Source of the DNA: Kaistella soli | GTDB taxonomy: Bacteria; Bacteroidota; Bacteroidia; Flavobacteriales; Weeksellaceae | DNA length: 64,000 nt | Assembly: GCF_019038595.1 (NCBI RefSeq) | Contig: NZ_JAHOPF010000004.1 | Coordinates: forward strand, 253,747-317,746 | Direction: 5' to 3' | Shown: one piece after another, positions 43,319-52,565 of the stretch | Numbering within the stretch: the first letter of the stretch is position 1 | Layout of the letters: every line of letters starts with the position of its first letter | Notes under the pieces: generated by a model | What the model was told of the DNA's origin: nothing | The model's input: the letters and a program-made list of their open reading frames with translations, nothing else | Databases searched by the model: none | Program-made: the position numbers and the translations under genes

Positions 43319-44200
43319 TTAATTAGACTTTTTGGACTTAATCATCGCTTCGAGCATATCCCACATTTCCTGAGGAATTTCTTCCAGCATATTAAATTCC
43401 CCTGCTCCCTGAAGCCATTCTCCGCCATCAATCGTTACGACTTCACCGTTCATGTAGGCTGAATATTCCGACACCAGATAAGCCGCTAGATTCGCCAGCT
43501 CCTGATGCTCGCCTACTCTTCTCAGAGGCACTTTTTTCCGCATATCGAATTTTTCCTGAAGATTCCCCGGAAGCAATCGGTCCCAGGCGCCTTTTGTCGG
43601 GAACGGTCCCGGAGCAATAGCATTAAAACGGATGCCGTATTTTGCCCATTCCACCGCCAAACTTCTGGTCATCGCCAAAACTCCCGCTTTTGCGCAGGCG
43701 GAGGGAACTACATACGCAGAACCAGTCCATGCGTAGGTGGTGACGATGTTGAGTACTGTTCCCGGGATTTTGTTATCAATCCAATATTTGCCAACGGAAA
43801 GTGTGCAGTTTTTGGTTCCTTTCAAAACAATGTCAAGAATGGAATCGAATGCCGAATGTGTAAGTCTCTCGGTTGGTGAAATAAAGTTTCCGGCTGCATT
43901 ATTGAGTAAAATATCGATTCTACCGAATTCTTTCACCGCAGCTTCCTTCATCGCCTCAACTTCGTCCCAGTTTCTCACATCGCATGCGACGCAAAGTACT
44001 TTACCGCCTGTTTCATCTTCAAGTTCTTTTGCCGTAGTCTGAAGTTTTTCCAAATTTCTGGATGTGATCACCACTTTTGCGCCGAGTTGCAGGAAATATT
44101 TGGTCATTGCTTTTCCTAAACCGCTTCCGCCACCGGTTACAATGGCGACTTTATCTTTTAATGCTCCTTCTTTGAGCATCGGTTGTGTATACAGATTCAT
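43319..44200 (-). CDS. SDR oxidoreductase, 2,4-dienoyl-CoA reductase (DECR1) type
   Basis: Probably an NADPH-dependent reductase of dienoyl-CoA in unsaturated fatty acid beta-oxidation. The Rossmann motif is TGGGSGLG, then LLNNAAGNF. The usual YxxxK catalytic pair is replaced by SACAK within YVVPSACAKAGVLAMTRSLA, the pattern of mitochondrial 2,4-dienoyl-CoA reductase, and the following FNAIAPGPFPTKGAWDRL and GAGEFN tail also resemble that enzyme. The 293-residue length fits. It lies 88 bp after the dihydroorotase on the same strand. The reaction is inferred from motifs. Confidence 0.83.
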   Translation of the reverse strand: MNLYTQPMLKEGALKDKVAIVTGGGSGLGKAMTKYFLQLGAKVVITSRNLEKLQTTAKELEDETGGKVLCVACDVRNWDEVEAMKEAAVKEFGRIDILLNNAAGNFISPTERLTHSAFDSILDIVLKGTKNCTLSVGKYWIDNKIPGTVLNIVTTYAWTGSAYVVPSACAKAGVLAMTRSLAVEWAKYGIRFNAIAPGPFPTKGAWDRLLPGNLQEKFDMRKKVPLRRVGEHQELANLAAYLVSEYSAYMNGEVVTIDGGEWLQGAGEFNMLEEIPQEMWDMLEAMIKSKKSN

Positions 44201-44288
44201 ATTCTTTGTTTTTTGTAAATTTAAGGAAAATTATCAGCGGAATAAATGAATTGCTATGCTGGAAATACGATATGAAGCCCCGTAAAAA

Positions 44289-45629
44289 TCAAAAATTCCT
44301 CTCGAAAAGTAATCTTTCCCCGAATTTTTCTTCTGAGACTTTTCCGTTCTCGAAAACCAGGTTTCCGTTGACAAAGGTGTGGGTAATTTTGGAATGAAAA
44401 ATACTTCCCTCCAACGGACTCCAGCCACATTTATAAAGGATGTTCTCTTTGGTAACAGTAGAATTATCATTTAAATCAACCAAAACCACATCTGCTTTAT
44501 AATTTTCGCGGATAAATCCACGCTTCTCCACCTGAAATAGTATTGCCGGATTGTGGCACATTTTCTCCACTATTTTCTCGAGCGAAATTTTTCCATTTTT
44601 AAAATTTTCGATCATCAGAACCAAAGAATGCTGTACCAGGGGGCCTCCGGACGGTGCTTTGGTATAAACATTCTGCTTTTCTTCCCAGGTGTGCGGCGCA
44701 TGATCAGTGGCGATTACATCAATTCTGTCATCCAAAAGTGCTTTCCACAGACCCTCCTTATCTTTCTGAGTTTTCACCGCAGGATTCCATTTGATTAAAG
44801 TTCCTTTGGTTTCGTAATCTGCATTGGTGAAAGTGAGATGATGAACACATACCTCGGCGGTGATCTTTTTATCTTTTAGAGGAATGTCATTTCTGAAAAG
44901 TTCGGTTTCTTTTGCCGTAGAAACATGAAAAACATGAAGACGCGCTCCGGTTTTTTCTGCCAGTTCCACCGCTTTAGAAGATGAAATATAACACGCCTCT
45001 TCGCTTCTGATCAGATGATGAAATTTCATCGGGATATCATCGCCATATTCCTTCATGTACTTTTCGGTATTGGCTCTGATGGTCGCCTCATCTTCACAAT
45101 GAACAGCAATAAGCATTTTGGTCTTGCTGAAAATATTTTCTAAAGTTTCAGGATTGTCGATGAGCATATTTCCGGTGGAAGAACCGAGAAAAAGCTTAAT
45201 TCCGGCCACGTTTCTGGGATTTGTTTTTAAAACTTCTTCCAGATTATCATTGGTGCCGCCCATCATAAACGAATAATTCGCAAAAGATTTTTCGGACGCG
45301 ATTTTATATTTATCTTCCAGAAGCTCCTGTGTGACGACATTCGGAACAGTGTTCGGCTGCTCTATAAAACTGGTAACTCCGCCCGCCACCGCAGCTCTTG
45401 ATTCACTTTCAATATCACCTTTATGCGTTAATCCTGGTTCGCGAAAATGTACCTGATCATCAATCACTCCCGGAAGGAGATATTTTCCTTCAGCATCGAT
45501 TACACGGTCAGCATTTTCCGGGGAAATGTTTTTTTCAATTTTTATAATAAGGTCGTTTTCAATGAGTAAATCGCTTTCGAAAATTTGATTTTCGTTGACG
45601 ATTTTCGCATTCCTGATAAGTGTTTTCAT
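44289..45629 (-). CDS. pyrC: Dihydroorotase
   Basis: Cyclises carbamoyl aspartate to dihydroorotate in pyrimidine synthesis; amidohydrolase fold, 446 residues, type I length. Visible ligand regions are VHCEDE, LHVFHVSTAKE and VIATDHAPHTWEEK (catalytic Asp). The first metal motif, HxH in most dihydroorotases, reads DDQVHFREPG, so the first His is Gln. I believe this substitution is common in Bacteroidota enzymes, but cannot check here. A -7 box lies at 45668-45675. Confidence 0.88.
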   Translation of the reverse strand: MKTLIRNAKIVNENQIFESDLLIENDLIIKIEKNISPENADRVIDAEGKYLLPGVIDDQVHFREPGLTHKGDIESESRAAVAGGVTSFIEQPNTVPNVVTQELLEDKYKIASEKSFANYSFMMGGTNDNLEEVLKTNPRNVAGIKLFLGSSTGNMLIDNPETLENIFSKTKMLIAVHCEDEATIRANTEKYMKEYGDDIPMKFHHLIRSEEACYISSSKAVELAEKTGARLHVFHVSTAKETELFRNDIPLKDKKITAEVCVHHLTFTNADYETKGTLIKWNPAVKTQKDKEGLWKALLDDRIDVIATDHAPHTWEEKQNVYTKAPSGGPLVQHSLVLMIENFKNGKISLEKIVEKMCHNPAILFQVEKRGFIRENYKADVVLVDLNDNSTVTKENILYKCGWSPLEGSIFHSKITHTFVNGNLVFENGKVSEEKFGERLLFERNF

Positions 45630-45667
45630 TTTTTTACAGATAAAAAGTAGACAAAGAGATCTTCCAA

Positions 45668-45675
45668 CAAATATA
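45668..45675 (-). promoter_or_regulatory. Bacteroidota -7 box (TATATTTG) for pyrC
   Basis: A perfect TAnnTTTG on the minus strand, 39 bp before the pyrC start, in the divergent gap with the flippase gene. Confidence 0.6.
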
Positions 45676-45752
45676 AAGTTTAATGACGGTTAATAAAAAT
45701 TAATAAACCGGTAACGTCTTCTGAACCTCGGAGATTTAATCTTGATTTTATT

Positions 45753-45760
45753 TACCTTTG
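45753..45760 (+). promoter_or_regulatory. Bacteroidota -7 box (TACCTTTG) for the flippase operon
   Basis: A perfect TAnnTTTG. It lies inside the longest open frame of the flippase, so translation must start downstream, at the TTG 18 bp further on (45778). Confidence 0.75.
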
Positions 45761-45777
45761 CAGAAATTTCAGAAATT

Positions 45778-47229
45778 TTGTATAAAAAACTATTAGGTCA
45801 AACTGCGATTTACGGTCTGAGTACCGTTATCATCCGGTTATTTCCATTTATTATAAGTCCGTTTGTTACGCATGCTTTTGGTCCAAAGGCGCTGGCTCCT
45901 TTTATCGACTTCTATTCCGTTGCCGGGATTATTATCGTACTGCTGTCCCATGGAATGGAAACCACTTTTTTCCGCTTTGCTGAGAAAGAAGATGACACCA
46001 AAAAACTTATTTCTACGGCAACATTAAGTGTGGTAGGAGCCTCTTTTCTTTTTATGCTTTTCTGCTTTATTTTCAGACAGGATCTAGCCATAGCATTCAA
46101 GACGCCGGACCAGGTGAATCTTCTGACGATGATGCTTTTTGTCCTCGGTTTGGATGGACTTTCCACGATGCCTTTTGTAATTTTAAGAAAAACCGGTCGG
46201 CCCAAAAAGTTCGCGGTGATCAAGATCATTAACGGTATAATCAATTTTTTGCTCGTTGTATTTTTTATTGTAATCCTGCCACGGCTAGGCAGAGAAGGTT
46301 TTCTTGGCTTAAGCTACAATCCCCAATTTGGAATCGGATACGTTTTTGTTGCCAACCTTGTCGCAAGTGCAGTGACTTTTCTACTTCTTGTGCAGGAAAT
46401 TAAATCAGTGAGTTTGGCGGCATTCGACTGGCAGCTCTGGAAAAAGATGATGGCTTATTCATGGCCAATTACCATTGCAGGTCTTGCCGGGGTGATCAAT
46501 GAAACCATGGACCGCCAGTTTCTTAAATACCTTTTACCGGACGGCACCAACACAGAACAAATGGCAATTTACGGGGCGGTTTGTAAAATCGTAACCTTTC
46601 TTACTTTATTTCGGCAGGCTTACCTCTTAGGAATCGAGCCTTTCTTTTTTTCCCATGCAAAAAATGAAAACTCCGGTAGGTCTTACGCAAAGCTAATGGA
46701 TATGTTTGTCATTGTAAACTGCGTAATTTTGCTTGCATTATGTGCAAACCTGAACTGGCTGGCAAGACTCTATCTCTCCAATCCGGCTTATAACGAAGGA
46801 ATCGCGATTGTCCCCATCGTACTGATTGCGGCGGTTTTCCTTGGAATCTATCTCAATATGTCCGTATGGTATAAACTTTCGGATAAAACTATTTTTGGCG
46901 CCTACCTTTCTGTTTTAGGTGCGGCAGTAACTATTGCGGTTAACTTTTACTTTATTCCCTCATACGGATACTGGGCGTCCACATGGGGAACATTTCTAAG
47001 CTATTTCTCCATGATGACAGCATCGTATTTTCTTGGCCAGTATTTTTATCCGGTTCCCTATCACATGAAGAAGATAACTGCCTACCTGAGTTTGAGCATT
47101 CTTTTTTCTGTTCTGTCTTACTACGTACTCGACGGAAATTTAATTATTGGAAACTTATTATTATTAGTATTTTTGGGCATTGTCGTTTATTTAGAAAAAG
47201 ATACTTTAAAAAGATTGAGAAAAAGCTGA
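45778..47229 (+). CDS. Wzx-type oligosaccharide flippase (MATE/MOP superfamily)
   Basis: A 483-residue inner-membrane protein with about 14 helices that probably flips lipid-linked sugar units for surface polysaccharide. The start [20 protein letters not shown] is typical; [16 protein letters not shown] and [16 protein letters not shown] are family blocks. I use TTG 45778 because the promoter box at 45753 excludes the longer start. It leads a forward run with dut one base after its stop, then the nucleotidyltransferase, a layout I recall as common in flavobacteria. Confidence 0.87.
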   Translation: MYKKLLGQTAIYGLSTVIIRLFPFIISPFVTHAFGPKALAPFIDFYSVAGIIIVLLSHGMETTFFRFAEKEDDTKKLISTATLSVVGASFLFMLFCFIFRQDLAIAFKTPDQVNLLTMMLFVLGLDGLSTMPFVILRKTGRPKKFAVIKIINGIINFLLVVFFIVILPRLGREGFLGLSYNPQFGIGYVFVANLVASAVTFLLLVQEIKSVSLAAFDWQLWKKMMAYSWPITIAGLAGVINETMDRQFLKYLLPDGTNTEQMAIYGAVCKIVTFLTLFRQAYLLGIEPFFFSHAKNENSGRSYAKLMDMFVIVNCVILLALCANLNWLARLYLSNPAYNEGIAIVPIVLIAAVFLGIYLNMSVWYKLSDKTIFGAYLSVLGAAVTIAVNFYFIPSYGYWASTWGTFLSYFSMMTASYFLGQYFYPVPYHMKKITAYLSLSILFSVLSYYVLDGNLIIGNLLLLVFLGIVVYLEKDTLKRLRKS

Positions 47230-47230
47230 T

Positions 47231-47662
47231 ATGAAAATAAAAATCGTCAATAAATCCAAACATGCCTTACCTAAATACCAAACCGCACTTTCTGCCGGAA
47301 TGGATCTATATGCCAACATCGATGAATCCTTTGTTCTGAAAAGCCTGGAGAGAAAATTAATTCCAACAGGACTTTTTCTGGAATTACCTGCGGGTTTTGA
47401 AGCCCAGATTCGTCCCCGAAGCGGTCTGGCAATAAAAAACGGTATTTCAGTATTGAATTCACCCGGAACTATTGATGCAGACTACCGGGGTGAAATAGGC
47501 GTTATTTTAGTAAATTTGTCTTCCGACGAATTTACCGTGAACGATGGCGACCGTATCGCACAGATGGTTATCACTAAACATGAAAACGCTGTCTGGGAAG
47601 AAGTAGCCCAGCTTAATGCGACAGAGCGCGGCGAAGGCGGTTTCGGAAGTACATCCAAATAA
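47231..47662 (+). CDS. dut: dUTP diphosphatase
   Basis: Hydrolyses dUTP to dUMP, keeping uracil out of DNA and feeding dTMP synthesis. All five trimeric dUTPase motifs are visible: [47 protein letters not shown] and [11 protein letters not shown] (the mobile C-terminal lid). At 143 residues the length is normal. It begins 1 bp after the flippase stop, so the two are cotranscribed. Confidence 0.97.
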   Translation: MKIKIVNKSKHALPKYQTALSAGMDLYANIDESFVLKSLERKLIPTGLFLELPAGFEAQIRPRSGLAIKNGISVLNSPGTIDADYRGEIGVILVNLSSDEFTVNDGDRIAQMVITKHENAVWEEVAQLNATERGEGGFGSTSK

Positions 47663-47731
47663 TTCAAACACAAAAACATTATTGCTGCTGATAAAAATCA
47701 CTCAGCCAGCTAAAAAAAAAATAAACAAACT

Positions 47732-48760
47732 ATGAAAATTATTGTTCCTATGGCCGGAAGAGGCTCCCGATTGAGACCTCACACCCTTACTGTTCCTAAA
47801 CCATTAATTCCAATTGCCGGCAAACCCATTGTTCAGCGCCTTGTTGAAGACATCACGAAAGTGGCCGGGGAAAAAATTGATGAAATCGCCTTTATTATTG
47901 GTGATTTCGGACCGGAAGTGGAAGCTTCTTTAATTCAGATTGCAGAGAAATTAGGCGCAAAAGGAACCGTTTACACTCAGGACGAACCTCTTGGAACAGC
48001 ACACGCGATTAAATGTGCCGAAGATTCCATGCAGGGGAATGTTGTCGTTGCTTTTGCAGATACGCTGTTTAAGGCAGATTTTGTTTTGGACAAAAATTCT
48101 GACGGTGTTATCTGGGTGAAAAAAGTTGAAGATCCATCAGCGTTCGGAGTTGTAAAATTAGATGATTACGGTTTTATTACAGATTTTGTTGAAAAACCTA
48201 AAACCTTCGTTTCAGATCTTGCCATTATCGGAATTTATTATTTCAATTCAGCAGAAAAACTGATGGATGAAATTAATTACATTATGAGCAACGACATCAA
48301 ACAGGGCGGCGAATATCAGCTGACCACTGCGCTTGAAAACCTCCGTCAGAAAGGCGCGAAATTTTCTCTCGGAAAAGTGGACGACTGGATGGATTGCGGA
48401 AACAAAAATGCAACCGTGGAAACCAACGGGAAAGTTCTGAACTATGAGAAAGAAAACGTTGCCAACTATCCTGCTTCAGCGAAAATTGAAAACTGCCTTA
48501 TCATTCCACCGTGTTTTATCGGCGAAAATGTGGAAATTTACAATTCCAAGATCGGGCCTTGCGTTTCTTTGGGAAACAACACCAAGGTAATCAATTCAAA
48601 TATTGATCATTCATTAATTCAGGAAAACACGTTAATTGATCACGGAAACTTAAGCAACTCCATGATTGGAAACTCAGCACAATATTTCGGTGTTGCGAGG
48701 GAAATATCTTTGGGAGATTATTCTGTACTTGACTTTTTGTCAAAAAGCGAAGTTCTTTAA
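47732..48760 (+). CDS. Sugar-phosphate nucleotidyltransferase (NDP-sugar pyrophosphorylase)
   Basis: A 342-residue enzyme that joins a nucleotide to a sugar 1-phosphate. The nucleotide loop MAGRGSRLRPHT...PKPLIP occupies residues 7-26, with VAFADTLF holding the metal Asp, and GGEYQLTTAL. The C-terminal part (from about 245) forms left-handed beta-helix turns (NCLIIPPCFIGENVEI...). It resembles RmlA/GlmU-type proteins, but substrate is not fixed by these motifs. Neighbours (flippase upstream) suggest surface polysaccharide precursors. Confidence 0.85.
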   Translation: MKIIVPMAGRGSRLRPHTLTVPKPLIPIAGKPIVQRLVEDITKVAGEKIDEIAFIIGDFGPEVEASLIQIAEKLGAKGTVYTQDEPLGTAHAIKCAEDSMQGNVVVAFADTLFKADFVLDKNSDGVIWVKKVEDPSAFGVVKLDDYGFITDFVEKPKTFVSDLAIIGIYYFNSAEKLMDEINYIMSNDIKQGGEYQLTTALENLRQKGAKFSLGKVDDWMDCGNKNATVETNGKVLNYEKENVANYPASAKIENCLIIPPCFIGENVEIYNSKIGPCVSLGNNTKVINSNIDHSLIQENTLIDHGNLSNSMIGNSAQYFGVAREISLGDYSVLDFLSKSEVL

Positions 48761-48786
48761 TTTTTTAGTCAGAAACTTTATGGCAG

Positions 48787-48814
48787 ACCACACAAATCCA
48801 CTTTGTGTGGTTTG
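48787..48814 (+). terminator. Possible terminator after the nucleotidyltransferase
   Basis: A 10-bp perfect stem ACCACACAAA / TTTGTGTGGT (48787-48796/48802-48811); the T tail is short (TTTGG runs on). A near-match -7 box (TAATATTG, 48829-48836) follows for the next gene. Confidence 0.55.
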
Positions 48815-48862
48815 GCGTTAATATTGCAAGTTTTTTCCGCAATACAAAAAGTTAAAAATCCA

Positions 48863-49657
48863 ATGAAAAAATATATTATCATTCTGTTAAGTGCATTTTT
48901 CGTGATGTCGTGCAAAACGAAAACTTCGGTGACTCAACCTGTCAGTACCACTGCTCCAATCACCTCGAATGCAGCGTTTTTTAATAAAATCACAGAAAAA
49001 CCCAACTTCCAGCAGGTTAAGATCAATTCAAAAGTAAACGTAGAAACCGGAAGTTTCGTTCCAACTTTAGACGCTACCATTTATATTGAAAACGGGCAGA
49101 AAATCTGGATGAATATGATTGCAGTTTTCCTTAATGTAGGCCGCGGAATTGCCACTCCAGAAGGAATTCAGGGTTATGAAAAGTGGAATAAAACTTATAT
49201 TGAATCCGATTTTTCTTATCTTAATAATTTATTAAACGTAAATTTTATTGACTTCGGTTCACTGCAGAGTTTGCTGACCGGGAAAACATTTATTCCGGTG
49301 AATGAAAAAGATTTTATTCTTACTAAAAACGCGCAGGGATACCGATTAATCTCGTTAAAAAATTTAATCTTCGAAAACCGAGGGAAGGTTTCAGAATATT
49401 CAGTTTCTATGGATTACTCCACCGATTTCGATTTAATGAAAGTGAATTTGCAAAACGGAAAAACACCTGATAACCTTGAAGTTTCTTATAGCAATTGGGT
49501 AGATTTTGAAAGCACAAAACTCCCAAAAAACGTTAAAATAATAATAAAAGGCACAAAAACAAGCCAGATTTTATTGGAAAATACGAAATTTGAAAGTTCG
49601 AAAATGGATACTCCGTATTCCGTTCCCAATAACTATACGAAAACAGAGATCAAATGA
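48863..49657 (+). CDS. DUF4292 family lipoprotein
   Basis: A 264-residue lipoprotein (lipobox FVMSC, Cys 17 from the ATG at 48863; the 20-codon longer frame would not give a signal peptide start). The remainder resembles the LolA/LolB-like beta fold suggested for DUF4292, with repeated strand patterns such as WMNMIAVFLNVGRGIATPEG. Its stop overlaps the EnvC-like start as ATGA, which implies coordinated production; a role in envelope lipoprotein or peptidoglycan biology is plausible but unproven. Confidence 0.8.
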   Translation: MKKYIIILLSAFFVMSCKTKTSVTQPVSTTAPITSNAAFFNKITEKPNFQQVKINSKVNVETGSFVPTLDATIYIENGQKIWMNMIAVFLNVGRGIATPEGIQGYEKWNKTYIESDFSYLNNLLNVNFIDFGSLQSLLTGKTFIPVNEKDFILTKNAQGYRLISLKNLIFENRGKVSEYSVSMDYSTDFDLMKVNLQNGKTPDNLEVSYSNWVDFESTKLPKNVKIIIKGTKTSQILLENTKFESSKMDTPYSVPNNYTKTEIK

Positions 49658-51237
49658 TTAAGAAATTAAGCTTTTTAATGGGACTTTTTTTGTTCGGAAT
49701 TTTATTTTCGCAGAAAAAGGAACAACTTCAAAAGCAAAATGCAGAACTTAAAAAACAAATTGCATCCATCAACGCTAATTTAGCTAAAACCCAGCAGCAG
49801 TCGAAGCTGTCTGTGGCCTATCTAACCGAGGTGCAAAAGAAGATCCAGCTTCGCGAAAAAGTTTACACCAATACTCAGAAAGAAAAACGGCTTATTGAAG
49901 ACGACATTTATCTCCGTCAGTTGGAAATCAACCGTCAAAACAGGGAACTTGCCGTCTTAAGAAAAAATTACGCAGAGGTTTTAGTTAAAGCCTATAAAAA
50001 TAAAGGCGTTCAAAATAAGGTGACATTTATTCTGTCCTCAAAAAATCTTGGCGAAGCGTTGCGGAGGGTTCAGTATTTAAAAGATTACTCCGATTATCAG
50101 GATAAAAAAGCTGCGGAAATCTCTGATGCTGCAAAAAAACTTCTTCAAAACATCAGTTTAAAACAGAAATCTGTTAAAGACAAAGAAACAATTCTTTCGA
50201 ACCAGCAAAAAGATCTTCTTACCATCGAGGTAGAGAAAAAGCAGAAAGAAAACCTTCTTCAGGAATTCAAGAAAAACGAGGTGCAGCTTACTGCAGAACT
50301 CAAGCAAAAGCAAACCGAATCTAAAAAGCTCGAAGGCCAGATCCGCTCAATTATTGCGGAAGAAATAAAAATTGCCAAAGCAAAAGAGGAAGAAAGAAAA
50401 AAAACAGAAGCTGAAAAGATCCGTTTGGCAAAAATTGCGGCAGAAAGAGAAAAAGCAAGAATTGACGCAGAAAACAAAGTGCGAATGGAAGCGCTTGCTT
50501 TAGAGAAAAAGCGCGCCGACGAGGAAGCGAAAAGACTGCAGGATATCGCAGATAAAAAAGCTGCCGATGAAGCAGAAAAATCGAAGATAGCCGCAGCTGC
50601 AGAAGCTAAAAAGACAGAAGATTCCAAAAAAGCCGCCGATGCTGAAAAAGCTGAAAGCAGACGGGCTGCCGCAGCAAGAGATGCCGCAATTGCCGCCGCA
50701 AACGCAAAAACTGCTGCCGATAAAGCCGCAAACGCCAGAGCTGCTGAAGCAACCCTTACAAAGAAAAATGAAGATGAGAAAAAAGCTGCCGAGACCAAGG
50801 CAATGACCAATTTTGGGGTAACCAGTGCGGTGGGCAATAACTTTGCCGAAAACCGCGGGAAAATGGGAATGCCTGCTTACGGAACTATCACTCACAGATT
50901 TGGAAGACAGCCACATCCTGTTTTTAAAAATATTTACGAAGAAAATAACGGAATTAAGATCGCTGTTGCCAAAGGTACAGTTGCAAGATGTATTGCACCC
51001 GGAACGGTATCCAGAGTGGTAGCTTCTGGTGACGGAACCAAATACGTCATGGTAAAACACGGCGATTATTTCACCATTTACGCCAACCTTTCCAACACGA
51101 TGGTTTCAGCGAATCAGCCGGTCTCTGCAGGAACTTCCATAGGAACGGTCGGAGCCGATTTCGACGGCACATTTACCCTTGATTTTCAAATCTGGAACGG
51201 CACCAATCCGGTGGATCCTTTAGGTTGGGTAAATTGA
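49654..51237 (+). CDS. EnvC-like murein hydrolase activator (degenerate M23 domain)
   Basis: 527 residues: signal peptide 1-20, a long Lys/Glu/Ala/Gln-rich coiled coil (about 22-385) and a C-terminal LytM/M23 domain (about 405-527). Active M23 enzymes have HxxxD and HxH zinc ligands; here ENNGIKI stands where HNGIDI is expected, and LDFQIW where HxHFEI is expected, so zinc binding is lost. That is the hallmark of EnvC, which activates amidases at the septum instead of cutting peptidoglycan. The amidase at 7.9-9.1 kb is the likely client. Coupled to the DUF4292 lipoprotein gene by ATGA. Confidence 0.9.
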   Translation: MIKKLSFLMGLFLFGILFSQKKEQLQKQNAELKKQIASINANLAKTQQQSKLSVAYLTEVQKKIQLREKVYTNTQKEKRLIEDDIYLRQLEINRQNRELAVLRKNYAEVLVKAYKNKGVQNKVTFILSSKNLGEALRRVQYLKDYSDYQDKKAAEISDAAKKLLQNISLKQKSVKDKETILSNQQKDLLTIEVEKKQKENLLQEFKKNEVQLTAELKQKQTESKKLEGQIRSIIAEEIKIAKAKEEERKKTEAEKIRLAKIAAEREKARIDAENKVRMEALALEKKRADEEAKRLQDIADKKAADEAEKSKIAAAAEAKKTEDSKKAADAEKAESRRAAAARDAAIAAANAKTAADKAANARAAEATLTKKNEDEKKAAETKAMTNFGVTSAVGNNFAENRGKMGMPAYGTITHRFGRQPHPVFKNIYEENNGIKIAVAKGTVARCIAPGTVSRVVASGDGTKYVMVKHGDYFTIYANLSNTMVSANQPVSAGTSIGTVGADFDGTFTLDFQIWNGTNPVDPLGWVN

Positions 51238-51248
51238 AAAATATAATT

Positions 51249-51256
51249 TAACTTTG
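51249..51256 (+). promoter_or_regulatory. Bacteroidota -7 box (TAACTTTG) for tatA
   Basis: A perfect TAnnTTTG 15 bp before the tatA ATG. Confidence 0.75.
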
Positions 51257-51270
51257 CACAAAATTTAAAA

Positions 51271-51474
51271 ATGGCAGCACTTACGATATTAGCACTTTCC
51301 TGGCAACATTTATTAATCGTTGCGGTAATTTTACTGATTCTTTTCGGAGGTAAAAAAATTCCAGAAATGATGAAAGGTCTGGGTTCCGGTATTAAAGAAT
51401 TTAAAGATGCGGTAAAGGAAGACGATAAAAAAACTCCTGAAGACCCTAAAAACAATTCAACTCCTACGAACTAA
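51271..51474 (+). CDS. tatA: Sec-independent protein translocase subunit TatA
   Basis: Forms the pore-like assemblies of the twin-arginine export system. At 67 residues it has one transmembrane helix (about 8-22, WQHLLIVAVILLILFGGKKIP), the Gly hinge and FGGKKIPEMMKGLG amphipathic start, then an acidic/basic charged tail. TatB is excluded by the short tail. TatC is not in the window. DUF4254 follows after 10 bp. Confidence 0.95.
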   Translation: MAALTILALSWQHLLIVAVILLILFGGKKIPEMMKGLGSGIKEFKDAVKEDDKKTPEDPKNNSTPTN

Positions 51475-51484
51475 ATTTGCAGAT

Positions 51485-52111
51485 ATGAGTTTTTCGATCA
51501 GCGCCTGGGAAATCTTCAACCAGTCGATCAACGATTATCACCTGAAAGATAACGTAGATACACCGGTTAATAACCCTTTCCAGGAAAACAGTTTGGAATG
51601 GCTTTTGTATGCAAAGAACTGGATTGATACCGTTCAATGGCACCTGGAAGATATTATTCGTGATGAAAATATAGAGCCGACTGAAGCATTGAAAATAAAA
51701 AGAAGAATAGATTCTTCAAATCAGCAAAGAACTGATTTGGTAGAGTTTATCGACAGTTGGTTCCTGCAAAAACACAATAACGTCACTCCGGATTCTGATG
51801 CAAAAATCAACAGCGAAACTCCTGCCTGGGCAGTGGACCGACTTTCGATTTTGGCACTGAAAGTATATCACATGTCGCTTGAAGCTAGCAGAGAGTCTGC
51901 AAGCGAAGAGCACAGAAATAACTGCACTGCTAAACTCAATGTTTTGCTGGAGCAGAAAAAAGATCTTTCTGAAGCAATCGATCAGTTGCTTTTTGATATT
52001 GAGAACGGTAAGGTTAAGATGAAAGTATACAAACAAATGAAGATGTATAATGATGAAAGTCTTAATCCGATCTTATATCAAAATGTAAAAAATGGCCAAA
52101 CTAAAATTTAG
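51485..52111 (+). CDS. DUF4254 family protein
   Basis: A 208-residue soluble, mostly helical protein. The block LEWLLYAKNWIDTVQWHLEDIIRD and the later DRLSILALKVYHMSLE are the DUF4254 signature. Function is unknown; in some Bacteroidota it neighbours lipopolysaccharide glycosyltransferases, but here it sits between tatA and a lipoprotein gene that overlaps its end by 20 bases. Confidence 0.82.
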   Translation: MSFSISAWEIFNQSINDYHLKDNVDTPVNNPFQENSLEWLLYAKNWIDTVQWHLEDIIRDENIEPTEALKIKRRIDSSNQQRTDLVEFIDSWFLQKHNNVTPDSDAKINSETPAWAVDRLSILALKVYHMSLEASRESASEEHRNNCTAKLNVLLEQKKDLSEAIDQLLFDIENGKVKMKVYKQMKMYNDESLNPILYQNVKNGQTKI

Positions 52112-52559
52112 TTGCATACTGCTGTTGCTTCTAATTTGTTCCTGTACCGTAGAAAACATTAACCTTTCACCACTCAGTGATACCGCATCCACCGTGAGCG
52201 GAAAAACGCCGCCATATAGCTTAAAAGAAAGAAAGAAACTTATCGTATATTCTTCCGAAATCACAGGCTTAATGGCCTCCTTTCCGAAATTCAGAAGTAC
52301 TGCGGTAAACACGGAAGTTGTAAACCTTAAATATTACCTCCGGGAATATATTAACGCAATGGAAGCTTACAACACGAAGGATCTGTTCACGTCACACAGG
52401 AAATTTGAGAAATCTTATAAAAAACTTCAAACCCTCAGAAGATACCTGAATAAAGATGAAGACGCCGTTCTGAACAGATATCTTGTCAGAATAAAAACCA
52501 ATATGACTTTCATCAACGCTATTATCCCTCAGGATTCTTTGACCACCTTAAAACACTAA
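52092..52559 (+). CDS. Predicted lipoprotein, function unknown
   Basis: A 155-residue protein with a lipobox (LLICSC, Cys 18 after LKFSCILLLLLI) and a helical, basic remainder (KFEKSYKKLQTLRRYLNKDED). It begins inside the DUF4254 gene (20-bp overlap in another frame), so translation is coupled. Family not recognised. ribA follows after 6 bp. Confidence 0.72.
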   Translation: MAKLKFSCILLLLLICSCTVENINLSPLSDTASTVSGKTPPYSLKERKKLIVYSSEITGLMASFPKFRSTAVNTEVVNLKYYLREYINAMEAYNTKDLFTSHRKFEKSYKKLQTLRRYLNKDEDAVLNRYLVRIKTNMTFINAIIPQDSLTTLKH

Positions 52560-52565
52560 TTTTCC

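Noticed and set aside
43505-43879. 124-codon plus-strand ORF
   Set aside because: Antisense shadow of the DECR-like gene.
50259-50837. 192-codon Ala/Ser/Phe-rich minus-strand ORF
   Set aside because: Mirror of the Lys/Ala/Glu-rich coiled coil of the EnvC-like gene; the composition is the complement of that low-complexity region.
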